A stretch of DNA of 64,000 bases from Leptodontidium sp. MPI-SDFR-AT-0119. Lineage: Eukaryota > Ascomycota > Leotiomycetes > Helotiales > Leptodontidiaceae. Position 1 is the stretch's first letter. Every line of letters starts with the position of its first letter. The DNA lies in assembly GCA_020726505.1 (NCBI GenBank), contig JAHLEZ010000009.1, positions 372,001 through 436,000 of the forward strand, given 5' to 3'. The notes below the pieces were generated by a model. The model did no database searches. It was given only the letters and a program-made list of their open reading frames with translations, and had not been told where the DNA came from. This document shows, piece by piece, positions 21,315 to 34,214 of the stretch. Made by a program: the position numbers and the translations under genes.

Positions 21315-22449
21315 ATGTCGCTTCGTAAAATTTGTCCCTCATTTGGAGATAACAGCGCTTCGACAAGCGATCCATTTCAATACCCCTCTGAGACCATGGG
21401 ATCTGGTCAACGCCGGAACCGCCGTGAGAAGGAAGCTGCAGAGAACAGTACCCCCCTTTCAAACACCGAAGGGCCCCAGAATCCGTAACACGGACTGCTT
21501 GTCTCAACTGTAAGAAGGCTAGAGCAAAGGTTAGCATTGTTCCTGTATTGGTCTGACGTTGTCATTTGGGCACAGTGCACAATGCTAATTCGAGGATCTG
21601 GGCTAACTCTTCCAGTGTGATGGTTCAAAACCATGCAAAAGATGCGCGACGCGAAGGGAGACCTCTGAGTGCATCTACGAGGTTCATATTAAGCATGCGA
21701 AAGAGGAATTGGTTAAGGAGATCAAGGAGCTTAAGGTTAAGGACCATTTGACCGGACATATCCTACAAGCCCTCTCCACCGATGAGAAGGTTCCCGATAT
21801 TCTCGGGTGGCTCAAGCATGGCGAGACATACCAGAGCATCGTGGAATGGCTGGGTCGAGCCCCAGTAGACGAGTTCGAGACGCTTTCGCCCAGGGAGTCT
21901 CGGCATTCTGCATTTGAGGGATCGGATCACGAAATGAGTGGCGTCTCCTTAACGAGCAGATGGACATCCGTGACTTCAGATGCAGCAGTTCAAGCTGTAC
22001 TTTGCATGGGTTCATCCAGTACATACGTTATTCAGCGAGGGTCGTTTCGTCGACAGCTATAAACGACAGTTGGACAACTATTGCTCGTCTATTCTCGTCA
22101 ACGCAATTTGTGCCATGGCATGCCATCTAAGCTCTGCGGCAGAGGCAGACGAGACTGACCTCGAACAGCTCGGCGGAGAGTTGATATTAGGCCCGACCAG
22201 AATGCCATGGAACGGTGTGGAGGACCGGACGAGATCCCAACCAGAGACCGACGGTTGAAGCAGCTCGGATTTATGATCGAAGATGGGTGGGAGAAAGAAG
22301 AGTCTCTCGAGGTTCCTAAAATGGTCCTCCAAATCTTAAGGAGAGTACATCTGGCGGAACTAGCAGCCAAGTATCCCTTCCACCCTCAAAGCAAAGGTTT
22401 TTCGGTTTCTCGGTGGAGTGGAGTCGAATATAGTGGTAGTGGAGTATAA
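21315..22449 (+). pseudogene. Zn2Cys6 transcription factor, broken
   Basis: The N-terminal frame (MSLRKICPSF, 21315 on) reaches a stop at 21486-21488. The DNA-binding domain follows in another frame: RTACLNCKKARAK, a GTTAGC donor, and after a TTCCAG acceptor near 21615 CDGSKPCKRCATRRETSEC. Together these give the six cysteines C-x2-C-x6-C...C-x2-C-x8-C. A coiled linker (EELVKEIKELKVKDHLTGHI) precedes a second frame change near 21980, before FAWVHPVHTLFSEGRFVDSY, a typical middle-homology-region segment. The last recognisable frame ends at 22258. At least two frameshifts (21470-21490 and about 21980) argue for loss of function, although a missed intron could explain one. With the neighbouring methyltransferase it forms a decayed divergent regulatory pair. 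Confidence 0.65.
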
Positions 22450-22634
22450 TATCGCTGGCGAGCCTTAGTTAATATAAAAACTGGAGCTTCCCAACCTCCT
22501 GTGTAGTTACCTCTAAAGACGCGTTGACGCGACTAAGTGATTTGGGACTTGAGGGGTGCGATTCTGTAGTATTAAAAGGGCCAAATTCCCGTACCTTTAC
22601 ATTGTGAACTATTAACCTTACTCTTACTTTCAAA

Positions 22635-23845
22635 ATGTCCTCTAGAGCTTCATCTAAGCTATCAACCTGCCCTCTAACCTCTCTCTTTGACGGTTACACC
22701 CCTAGCTCTCCTACCCCTCCAAATCGCACTCGATATAATGGCTCTACACTTATAGTCACGTATATACGTCCTCGTCGTCGTAGGCGCTTAATAACCCCTC
22801 TACCTTCTTCTTCTTTACCACGTCGTCGTCGTCGTCGTAATATTTCGTCTAGTCCTCTAAGAGTTAATACTTTATATCGCGGTCCTTTAGCTCCTTTAGC
22901 ATTATCTCTATATGTATTCGACGAGGATTTCTACCGAAACTAAGGTTTATTTAATAACGATATCACTAAACAAATAGCGACCTTTAGTACTAAGACTAAC
23001 CGGCAAAAGAAGCACCTACGAAAAGCTTATTAAACTATTGTCGAAAGCGCCGAAGTTAAGGATAGGTTTAAACCTATAGATATGCTAGAGCGCCCGCTAG
23101 TAGCTCATTTGCTAGACGAGGTTGTAATCGATAATCTAGCTAGCTTTTTCCGTATATTTTTTAGTGAGGAACAATTCGAGGGCTTCGTAGAATACACGAA
23201 CAAATACGCCATCTATTAGAGGACCGAGAATCCGGATACTAAACGCTATGCTTTCAAGCCAGTTAGTACGCAGGAAATAAAGGAATACGTAGCCCTCCTT
23301 ATCTTTATTAAATACTAAGGTAATAGTAGACCTAAATCCCACTAAGAAACACCGACTTCTTCGTCTCTAATCTATTATATAAAATACAAACGGTATAAGG
23401 ACATTAAGAAGTTCTTTAAGATCTCAGATGTCGACGATGATTAAGATCTTATCCCCGCGGATTGACACTACAAGTTAAGCCCCTTGGATATACATTTATA
23501 AGCCCAATTCCAAGCTATTATTACCCTTGGGTCTTATATATCGTACGACGAGATAATAATCGAGTATTAAGGGCGAAGTCAGTACGTTACTAAGGTTTTA
23601 GGCAAGCCTAAGCCTAATAAGTTCAAAAACTAGGCGCTTTACTATAAGGGGTATATATACGACTAACTATATTATTCGGGATCGTGTAGTAAGTCGCTAA
23701 TTTTATTTTGTTACATTAATTTCCGTCTTTTAGTAAAGTTATAAAGTTTATAAAAGGAGAGAACTATAAGAGTAAAGAGAAGTAAGGATATAATAATAAG
23801 GAAGCTAATCTAAAAGTAGCTTAGCTCCCGCGTTATCTCTCTTAT
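22635..23845 (+). mobile_element. piggyBac-like transposon relic, 5' part
   Basis: The N-terminal frame at 22635-22943 (MSSRASSKLSTC..., Pro/Arg-rich, ending LYVFDEDFY) continues into stop-rich coding sequence. At about 23470-23670 the piggyBac-type DDE pattern is readable: KLSPLDIHL, YISYDEIIIEY, GRSQYVTKVLGKPKPNKF, ALYYKGYIYD. Many codons are TAA/TAG where Gln or Trp is expected (RIP). The copia element interrupts it at 23841-23846, and homology resumes after 31393. Terminal repeats and the TTAA target site could not be defined. Confidence 0.65.
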
Positions 23846-24101
23846 TGTTAGTCCACAGGTCCCTACATGAGCATACTTCGGTCTAGAAAAGTGGGTGCGG
23901 GTCAAAGTCAGGGGTCAGGGCTTAGCCGGACTAGTTTCGGTGGAGATTCGGTGAGGTTTCGTAGTATATAGTCTAGCTCTCCTCGCACTCTCTTAGAAAA
24001 TACACAGATTTTGAACTATACATTTATTACTCTATCGCCATACTCGCATTAGAATATATTCACACATGCGGCGTGGTACATAAACCGGTACTATACCGAC
24101 A
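23846..24101 (+). repeat. 5' LTR of copia element
   Basis: 256 bp, TGTTAGTC...CCGACA. Same length as the 3' LTR; differences are mainly transitions, e.g. CCACAGGTCCCTACATGAG versus CTATAGGTCCTTATATAAG near the start. Confidence 0.9.
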
Positions 24102-27100
24102 CTGATTAGTGACAAGCTTATATCGTCAACCTTATTACAGACAGAAAAGGTCTCAGGCTATAGAGCGGATTCTAGGCTTCAACTTAAGGAGTACTTCACT
24201 GTATTTTCTTTAAAGGGCAGTTTACCTTTTCTAGATCGTGGAGGGAAGGCAACTTCTCTCTTGAGACTCGATTAGGACGACTACACGTTAAAGAAGAGTT
24301 ATCACAACACGACAGTTACTTTACGAAGACTGTCAATTCAACATCCTTAAATCCAGAACTTTAGACTTTCAAGAAACCTATCTAGGAACCTACCAGATCA
24401 CTTACGAATCGAATCTGACACAATAGCGGATACTTTGGCGGAGTTAGAGTTGACTCCGGAAACATTCAATGATACGGCAACACTAGATCTTAGTCTAATT
24501 TTCACGGGAGACGTAATAGTATACTCGCGAAGGTTCCGGGAGGCCTACTGTGATAACTATCTTAAGGGAGAATTCCTTTTCTAAGACTTTTGGGAGTATT
24601 TTGAAGATTAGACGGTAAACGAGTTCAAATTAATTGAGGTTATAAAACGTATATACTTTAAGGACGACTTACGAGCCTTTAGTGTATTTGTACGACAAGG
24701 GAAGGGGACGAGGACGGCACACGCTTTAGTAGAAGTAGTACAAGCTAAGGAGAATGTGTGACTAGGAGACTAAGTAGAAATGTAAATTCGGAACTACCCC
24801 GAATTAGTACCGAATCACATCCGGGAATTAGTCTCTCGCCTACTACCGCTATTTCTAATAACACTTTAATAAAATCAATCCCCGATGTCTCTATAACACT
24901 AACTAGAGGTAGTTATTTATTCCGTGGAGGAAGACACTCCTTCAGAAGGGTCAAGAGTGAAGCTTATAAAGACGATTCAATTATTAAGATCACCTAGGAT
25001 CTCCCTTATTAAAGGAGATGAGGTCGAGGATCTATATAATGTAACCCCCCCACTTATAGTCTTAAAGAAGGAGTTCTTATTTACTCTTAGAAGGGATCTC
25101 CTAAGTAATCTCCACCTGTAGAGATTAAATAACTACGCGTTACTAAATCTTATACTAACGCCAGTAATACACTTACGGGACAGGTCATTACTACTATTTA
25201 AGGTTCCTAGGACTACTAGACTATATACGGAGTCGATTCGGCTATTATAGTATGTCATAAATCTATTAACCTTAGACTAGGCAAAATCGTTAGTAAACTT
25301 TACTAAGATATATACTAAGGAGCTCTAATACAGCGGGGACAAAGACTACTTAAATAAAAAGCTCCACATCTTCGCCGACTTATATTAGAGAGTATTAATT
25401 AAGACTAAGGTCTAGAATCGAGCTTTTCCGTTAATACTACGAGACGGAGTTAGTTCGTACTATTACTAGTACCTCTAGAATAAGGGGTACTTATTTAATG
25501 AGCTTATTAAAACGACTCACGAATACTTTAAGACAGAGGAGAGAACTAATAAGTTCCTTAGTTGGTAGTTTAGTCTAACTTTCTCGTTATTTTAGGAGGA
25601 GCCTCACTAGACGGGGAAACTAGTGCTAACTTAATTAGAGAACTTCGCCAAGGAATTACAAAGTATTTAGCTTGGCCTAAAAGACGACAATATACGGAAC
25701 GACAAGACGCTTCGTAATAAGCTCGTGTAGGGAGTATTAAGGAACCTCCTCTTTAAGATGGCCTTATTTTAGGCACCCCCTACCTTCCCTATATTAATAA
25801 ATAGTCTTCGCTCTGCCGTCGGCGTTGAGGTAACTTATGACTCGGGATTAAGGGTGGGCAAGTACTCCGGATCGTATACGAATCGCCACCGATCTTATAT
25901 CGCAGATGGGGCGACTTATTACTCTAACCGTAAGATGAAATTTTTAAGTAGAAACAAACTTAGAGACAAATTCTAGCCTATACTAGGCTATATAGGCTGT
26001 ATTATCTACAAGAAGATGGATTACTATAATAGTCGCCACTTAAACGAAGAGTAAGTAACGTCTAAAACAAAATACTTCGCGGCGCGTAAGGCCGAAGGAG
26101 TAAAGGCCACGGATAAGACCTTTAAGAGCTACTTAGCTTATATTAAGGGGATCAACCCTAATTCGGACTAGAACCGGACTATATCTAGACACTATTTAGG
26201 AAACTACTAAGATACGGATTCAGACACTTCAATAGATATTAACGACTCTTTAGAAAGTTCCGACGACAATAATAATAATAGCACCGCAAACTTCACGACT
26301 ATATTTATAGTAAGTAAGGTATAATATAACGCACGAGAAGTCATAGGGCAACTTAAGGAGAGGAAGGCTACTTACATCCTAGAAAGCAAAATCAAGAGAC
26401 CCGCTCCTAGTGAGGCCTATATAACGCAATAAATAGACAGATTCTTTTAAGGACTATTAATTAACATAAGGGCATCTAATAAAAACACAGGAAGGATTAA
26501 CTAACTACGAGCTTTATAACGAATTCAAGATGTCAAGTTTAACACTAGCTAGGCGGGCCAGAGCCGGATCACATTTAGTGCTAGTTCGCGACCGTCTCTA
26601 GGAGTTGCCACAGTTAACACTCTAGTTAAAGAGATAGACTTCTAAATCGTGAACGCAGATATCCTGTTTCTAGTTTGCTTATAACAATTAGATGCGCTTA
26701 ACGCGCAATACGATAACCTGCGCAATATTTTAATTCAGGGCAATAAGAAGCACTTAATTGTACAGAAGTATAAGCATTTATAATTACTTTTAGATTAATA
26801 TCGTCAATTACTAGACACTTCGACCGGAACGATAAATACATGCCACCTAACTGAACTAGAAATACGTCGGCTTTATAGGCGTTTCGGACACCCTTCAGTA
26901 CGACGTCTTTAGCACCTGCTAGATCAAGCTGGCCATAAGCATGATTCGGACGTCATATTGAGGGTCAAGGAAATGTGTAAGTACTGCCAGAAACATATAA
27001 ATGCTCCGCACAGGTTCCGCTTCAAATTACAAGCCGACGTCGACTTTAATTATATAGTCTACGTTAATATAGCAATATTTAAAAAACGATATGCCCTCCA

Positions 27101-30100
27101 TATAATAGATGAGGTAATAGGTTTTAATACGGCGAAACTACTCCGAAAGGCCCCCAGTTCGGCTACGGCTCGGGCCACCTTTAACGTATTTAAGTTAGTA
27201 TAGATTAACACATACCTTGGACCTCCGGATTTCGTCGTGTACGACTATAGTACTAATTTTAATTCTAAGGAGTTTTAGAGTGTACTTAGATCTGTGGGTA
27301 ATACTCCTAAGCTAGTACCTGTTGAGGCACACTATTTAATTAGCAAAGTTGAGCGATACCACCGCCCACTACGCCGTGCCTATGAAATCGTTACAGAAGA
27401 GCACCCTAAGTTAAGCGACGAAGACCGATTATAAATAGCAGTAAAAGCAATGAACGACACAGCTAGACTTAATAGGCTTATCCCTATACTACTTGTTTTC
27501 GGCGCATACCTTAGAATGACGGAGTTAGACCCCCCAAATCCGTCAGTCGAGTAACGTGCGGTTACGATCAGGAAAGCTATAAAGGAGGTACGGAAAATCT
27601 ATACTACGCGCAAAGTTAACGATGCGTTAACTATACGAAACGGCCCAGGAACTACTCATATTCACGGTCTCCACTTTAATAATCAAGTTCTAGTGTATTA
27701 AAAGGGTAAAAGATAAACAGGACCTTACGATTTCTTAGGTATTAAGGGAGAATCATATAAGATCGACATAGGAAATAAGAGAATACGTACGTTCCGATTA
27801 ACTATAATTCGTCCCTTTAAGACAGACACCTTTAGTATTAAACAACAAAAAGAAAACTTGCCAGAGGATATCTATAAGCAACATTTAGGATCCCCGATCA
27901 GAAACGCTACTAAAACAGCACTGAATCTACCCCGAATCGCTGTCTAAATTCCATTTACGAAACACCTCCTAGACTTACTAACCATCGATGACGATTATAA
28001 TATTAAAGTGTTTTTAACTAAGAAGGAAACGAGGGACCGAGAGCTATTTATTAAACTTTGTGCTAAAGGGAAGATTATAGCGCTTAGACTACTATTCTAA
28101 CAGTCCCGAAGGACGGAATACGAAGCACTCATTAAAAGGGGTGTTTTTGTGCCTATCTATAAGGACGACCCTAAGGTAAGAGGCTACCGCATCTTTAAGT
28201 CAAGAATAGTAAACAAAGTTAAAGGCAAGGAGACGTCAGCTTTATATAAGAAGTCAAGACTAGTAATTTAATACTTTAACGACAAAGGCAAGAGAGAGAT
28301 TTTGACTTAGTCTCCGATAATCTAACGATTTAGCCAGCGGTTACTCATATTTTTGGCCGCTACTGTCAAGCACCTAAATCGCCTCCGAAACTAGTCCGAA
28401 TCCTATCTGGCTATTAAGGACATCACTTAAGCCTACGTCCAGGCAGAGACAAGGCTTCTCTGAGACATATTTACATAGCCACTAGAAGAGATCGCAAGAG
28501 ATTTCCCTCCTAGCACAATATTTATAGTAGTGCTACCGTTATACGGCATACTTAAGTCCGGAAACCATTAATTCAACACATACTATAAACATTATATAAA
28601 GAACCTACAAATAGAGACATCAATATACGACTTATACTTACTAATTAGTACTAAAGAAAGCTATGATTTTAGAGTCGTAAGAATACAAACAGACGACACT
28701 TTAATTCTAGGAAATGAGGGCTTCTTGGCAAGAGAGTAAAATAAGATCACTAAAGCCGGTTTTCTAACGAAGCCGATACAGGTACTACTCCCTACTAAAA
28801 CCATTACGTTTAATAAGTACACTATCACTATGAACGGGGACAGCCTCTATATATCTCAGAAGGATCAGGGAGTAAGGCTAGAGCTAGTTGACGTAGGAAA
28901 AGAGGACTATAAGAAGGCTTATAGAGAGTAACGAGCTCGTGCGGCCTATATTGCCACTATTTATTAGCCAGAAGTAACATTTGATCTCTTAGTCGCAGCG
29001 CAACACTAAGATCCGACGGAAGACGACGTTAAGGCTTTAAACCTACGTCTTAAATAGTAAATAGATAACTTAGAAAGGGGACTTTAATACGTACTAGTTA
29101 ACTTACAGTTCGCGAAGGTTTACGTTTTTGTAGACGATTCTTTTGCTAATAATAAAGACCTAAGTTCACAAATAAGTTTCGTATTAGCAATTAGTACCGA
29201 AACGGTGGGGGATACGCAATTCACCTTAACCGGTAATATCGTGTATACTAACTTAATAAAATACAAGAGAGTAACTCGTGTAGTGCTTATATCGAAGTTA
29301 TATACTATAGTAACTAGCATCGATATATTGATCTCCCTTAGTACGACTATTAATATAGTAACTAACAAGCTTGGCATCTCACGTCTTCTTACTATTATTT
29401 GCACGGATTCTTTGTCCCTTTATAAGTATATCGTCAAACTCGGTACGACGAAAGAAAAGCGCCTAATGATCGATATTATGGCTATTCGTCAATTATACGA
29501 GCGCAGAGAGTTAACGGAGGTTCGATGGATCAATGGCGCCAATAATCCTACTGACGCTATGACGAAGAGCGCTCCGAATAAGGCTCTTTAGGATTTTATT
29601 AACACTAATATCCTCACTGTCAAAATAGAGAGTTAAGTTCAACGGTTAACCGGAGTTAATTCGGACTAATAACAGAGGGGTTTCTTATATTTATTAATTT
29701 TCTTTATTATTTATATATTTCCTTATAACTTTCATTTTTATTGATTTATCACTTGCGATTATTTTTATATTCAGTCAATTTGCGAAGTCAGAAATACACT
29801 CGATTTAGTTCTAAACACCCTCTAATTCAAAGCACTAACGGGCGGCCTTGCGACGACACTCTAATAAGGACAAACTGCCGGTTTTATTACAGGGGACTAC
29901 TCCCGTATAATAGTATAAAGAAAGTGCCGCCACGAAGAACCTACTACGAAGCTAATCCGAAATAAGGCCGAATCCCCTACGTATATATATTAGGGAGAGG
30001 TTCTTCTTCTTCCCCCTCCTCCTCCCCCGCGTTATAGCGGCGACTTCGGCGGAGACACTTAGTGGGAGCATCGTCCTCACCGCCGTCCTCCCTACTACAC

Positions 30101-31136
30101 TTAATGGCGGCAGAGGAGACGACAGTAAGGAGCTAGTTCAAGACTAGTACTATCTCTTATAATATAAAGTGTTAATACTTAAGAGCCTTAATATCAAAAA
30201 GAAATAAGGGGGTTAACTTACTACTTACGAGCTAGCCAAGCCAGCGATTTCCTGGCGTATAACGCGCGTTTCCTCCAATAACGCCAGCGATAACTCCCTA
30301 ATAGTCTTTAATACGCTGGCAGCGGCGACTAATAATACCGAATCAATTGATTTAGCGGCAGCAACAATAGCTTCTTTATCTTTCGCCTCGAGGGCGGCAA
30401 CTAAACGAAGGTACTCTTCGACGACAAACCACAGAATCTATTATATATTAATAACTATATATCTAGAGTACTTTTAGCGAGGATTTAGATACAATTTAAA
30501 ATAAAAAAGAAAATAGGGATATTTACTGAGTTATACCGGGACTTCTTCTCTGCGCAATACGCGCACTTCTTACTCTTAAGATTGTTGAAGGCACATTCGT
30601 AAGACGGATTCTTTACGAGGAGGCGGACGCACTAAATATAGTATTTGCGGTAGGCGAGGTCGAGCGCTCTTGTAGGAATTAGTATAAGCACTGTTTTTAA
30701 TTAGTACACCGTTTCCCCACCGAACTATCTCCGAAGAGTATATTTACTTTTGGCTTATTTATTTGATTTAATATAGTCTTCTTAGAAGTATCAGTTTTGA
30801 GTTATATCAAGCGAATTCAGGAGATCGGAAGATAGTATACGTACGGTAGTTATATATGTGTTTACTAAAGAGACTCTAAACCTTTAGGGGAAAGCGACAT
30901 ATATATATCTATTACGTTATATAATACTAAGGGTTCCTATTATTACTAGTTCTCGCTTAACCTCGCTACTGCGCCTTGCTATATTCAGACCCCTTTCGGG
31001 GCACTTTCGGGACACTGTCGGGCCGGAATTAGACGCTATTAGATACTCTATTATTTTATTTATTATTTCTTATATATTACTCGTTGTTTGCTTCTACGTA
31101 TATTAGAAATAGTTTTTCCAAAGGAAGTTTTGCTTG

Positions 31137-31392
31137 TGTTAGTCTATAGGTCCTTATATAAGCATACTTCAGTCTAGAAAAGTGGGTGCGGGTCAAAGTC
31201 AGGGGTCAGGGCTTAGCCGGACTGGTTTCGGTAGAGATTCGGTGGAGTTTCGTAGTATATAGTCTAACTCTCCTCGCACTCTCTTAGAAAATACACAGAT
31301 TTTGAACTATACATTTATTACTCTGTCGCCATACTCGCATTGGAATATATTCACACATGCGGCGTGGTACATGAACCGGTACTGCACCGACA
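31137..31392 (+). repeat. 3' LTR of copia element
   Basis: 256 bp, partner of 23846-24101. It is followed by CTTAC (31393-31397), the right-hand copy of the target duplication. Confidence 0.9.
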
Positions 31393-32480
31393 CTTACTTA
31401 TCTTATTAATTTAATTAAATTTGTAACGTTCTTATTAGTTATATTCCTGCTGACTTATTAAACCTCAAGTACTTAAGATATCTAAGTAACTTAAGAGGCT
31501 TACTCTAATCTTACTTTAATTGCCTGCGGCGTCTTAACTCTCGCCCTTAACCTCCCCTACTAACGACATAAATATGTCATCTTTATAAATAACCTCTTTA
31601 CGAGCTACGAGCTCTTCTCGACTCTTCGCAGCTACGGAATCGGTGCTATAGAGATTATACGACGCAACATAATAATAGATTTGTTCTAAGACGAGATTTT
31701 AAAGACGAATAACGGCAAAATACTAAACTAAAGAGAGATTAAAACACAAGTACTATAATATAAAGGTAAAGAGCTAGTCCTCTTGATTATTTAGCAAGAT
31801 CAAGCTATTATACGACTTATAAGTACGATTCACAATAGTTTAGGCTATATAATACGAAATCGACGCCGTCCTAGAGATACTACGATTATAATAGTTACTA
31901 CTCGCGAGGCTTTTTATATACCTGCGCCTAAAGATCAGGTCGAGTTTCTTATAACAAAGGAGCTCTAGCGATTCTTTACGAGTAGGCTAGCTTTACCAGT
32001 TATTATTCTAATCAACGACTATAACTACAATATAAATAATGTGAACTGCGTAGATTAATTAAGAGCTAAGTTTAATACAAAGCAGGCTATACGGCGCAAC
32101 TAGTTACCTTACTTCTTTTGGCTCCTCGATTCCGCCATAATCAACGCCTTCTTACTATAGAGATAGGAGCTAGAATCGAGGGTAGTTGGCCGATAACATA
32201 AGGGGCAGCGTTCGTACCGCATATTTAGGGAGCTTTTAGTGGAAGATTTAATCGGTGTCGAGGCTTCAAAAACCCGTCACAACAGCCCTATTCGAGTCTA
32301 CTAGAGTAGTAAGCTTGTTGCACCGAATACTACTCGATATTTAGCTCGCCATTACGTTATATAAAGCTATAACCCCCTAGCGAAGTGTTACTACTATTAA
32401 TACAAGGTTTTTAAAGGTTCGATGAAGAATATTCGAGTAACACAGCGAAGTTATAGAAAGTGTTCTTTGCCTTTATATTA
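31393..32480 (+). mobile_element. piggyBac-like transposon relic, 3' part
   Basis: After the copia element the piggyBac coding pattern resumes: KYVIFINNLFTSYELFSTLR and SYGIGAIEIIRRN at about 31570-31670 (family: DNLFTS--LF--LR--GIGA-GT-R), then LPYFFWLLDSAIINAFLL at about 32105-32155 and HKGQRSYRIFRELLVEDLI at about 32200-32255. Scattered TAG/TAA stops replace Trp/Gln codons. The 3' terminal repeat was not identified; the end is approximate. Confidence 0.6.
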
Positions 32481-32703
32481 GTAATGTTTTAAGCCGTACT
32501 ATTTACACTAATTTTAGTCTTTATATTTTCATTTTTTATTATTTTCTATAATTATAGCTAAAAATTTATATCAAATGCGAGTTGCTTTAAGTTCTAAAGC
32601 TTTGGGTAGTAAATCTTGCGTCATTTCGCCGGTGGAGCCTCATTTATTTCTATAGATCGCATCTACTTTAACAGCTCTAATTATCTTAGTACTCCACTTC
32701 AGC

Positions 32704-33643
32704 GTGCACCGACAAAACCTTTGCTTTGAGGGTGGAAGGGATATGGAGGAAGTTGAAGCCGAAGCCGACAAAGCTGAAGCCGAAGCCGACAAAGCTGAAG
32801 CTGAAGCCGACAAAGCTGCGCCCAAAGAAGGACGGCAACCAACTGTGAAGGAGAGATTCGTCAACCTCCTTTTTCCCCACATAGTCAAGCATACGAGCAA
32901 GAATACTGAGAAGGGAAAGAAAAGTGGCAAGGGGAAGAAAGGTGAAAAGGAGAAAAAAAGTGGGAAGGGAAAGAAAGGTAGGAAGGGGAGTAGTCAGACA
33001 GGTGAGCAGTTGAGCCCGGAAGAAGTGCGTGTACAAGCAGAGGATAAATTTGAAGTATTAGATAAGGTTAGGGAAGCCACTTGGAGGTGGTCTCAGCAAT
33101 ACGGGCCCTCTTTCCTAGTCATACCTCCTAAGGAAGTGACGAAAACGATGTAGGTTCTTGCTTTAGGTAGGGATGGCACTTGATACTAGTTCGCTGGTTT
33201 TTAGTCTCCATACACTCCGGAAGGGTCACGATCAGGTAGTTGTCGACTACTTCGACTTCTACTATCTAGGGTTGAAGGAACAGATCAGTAATCTGTCATA
33301 GGTCCTTCGAGGTATAGTTGCTAGTGACATTCTAACTAAACGGCTCGTGATCGAGACAATCCTATCCCACGACTTATTAGATTACCCCTTCGAGGAGCCA
33401 TCTCAGATGTCGAAAGAAGCTGTTAACACACCACAGACCGATACGGCCGTCGGGCGATCTGACCAGAGGCAAGCTAACGAACGTTTTCAAGGCACGATAG
33501 AGTCAGTTCAGGTTACGCAGCCAGATAGTACTTCTGAAAGCCTTCAGTCGTTCTCTCTTAATATTGAGATCAAGAATAGAAGTCTATCCAATCCCATTAT
33601 AGACTATAGCGAGTCCGCATATTCGTCGGCATACCACGAGTAA
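32704..33643 (+). pseudogene. decayed hypothetical gene with Lys/Glu-rich repeat N-terminus
   Basis: Frame one (32704-33153) has three 21-bp repeats encoding EAEADKA, a Lys/Gly-rich stretch with KGKKSGKGKKG motifs, then KFEVLDKVREATWRWSQQYG and PSFLVIPPKEVTKTM. After a stop and one frame change at about 33150-33170, coding-like sequence continues (SLVFSLHTLRKGHDQVVVDY), broken by a TAG at about 33298-33300 (CAG expected), to YSESAYSSAYHE (stop 33641-33643). The reverse strand is also open over the repeat part, a side effect of composition. No family recognised; basic low-complexity character suggests nucleic-acid binding, as inference only. GC content is clearly higher than in the adjoining transposon relics. 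Confidence 0.35.
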
Positions 33644-34214
33644 TCTGATCATCACGAGAAGCCCCACAGGCATATAAACTACCGCTTACCACTCCAGGAT
33701 GTTGATAGGTTTGCATAATTACAGCCAAGTCTCGATTAGGGACTTGACCCCAAGACTATTTTATTTAGGATAATGATTAGCGTGTACAACTGCTATCTAG
33801 GGGGTGCGAGGGAGAATCTCCCCTCGTTATAAACGGCGACTTATAGATATCAAGCTCAAGTGAAGCCGCATTCCATGACTTTAATAGCCTTATTGACTAC
33901 TCTCCTCAAACTACACCCTGAGTCGCGTTTATACCCGCAAATTCATCTTAGATCAGAGTATGCCAGTACCTCTAGTAGATATACTAGAGCTTAAACGCAG
34001 TTATAATTATTTAGCGTAATGACTTATTGATCTACTTTAATCACTGAATCTATACTAAATCTTCGGCTCTTGTTAATGCCTGCGAATATGAAGCCATGGA
34101 CTCCTTATGACCAAGTAACTGCAAATATCCGTCTCGTAATCAACCCAAACACATCATTTTGTACCAAGCCTTGGGCAGGCACGAGCAGAGACAGGGTCCA
34201 AATATATCTTTAAT

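Larger units (their letters stand above)
23846..31392 (+). mobile_element. Ty1/copia LTR retrotransposon (RIP-degraded, complete ends)
   Basis: Two 256-bp LTRs (23846-24101 and 31137-31392) starting TGTTAGTC and ending CCGACA bound a 7.0-kb interior. The flanking 5 bp are CTTAT on the left and CTTAC on the right: a target duplication differing by one C/T change. The order is integrase before reverse transcriptase/RNase H, i.e. copia. Integrase zinc-binding region at about 26880-27030 (RFGHPS, AGHKHDSDVI, CKYCQKHI), core with YLGPPDFVVYD and EAHYLISKVERYHRPLRR at about 27200-27390. RT remnants at about 28690 (RIQTDDTLIL). RNase H at about 29100-29590 (VFVDDSFANNKDLSSQI, CTDSLSLYKYIVKLGTTKEK). 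Gag is stop-rich. Frames are disrupted throughout, so the element is dead. Confidence 0.85.

Noticed and set aside
22818..22838. CGT trinucleotide run in the piggyBac N-terminal frame
   Set aside because: Explained by an Arg-rich stretch in the transposase N-terminus.
32686..33036. Open frames on the minus strand opposite the Lys/Glu-rich repeat
   Set aside because: They are mirror images of the repetitive composition (Phe/Leu/Ser runs), with no domain; the plus frame continues into non-repetitive coding-like sequence.
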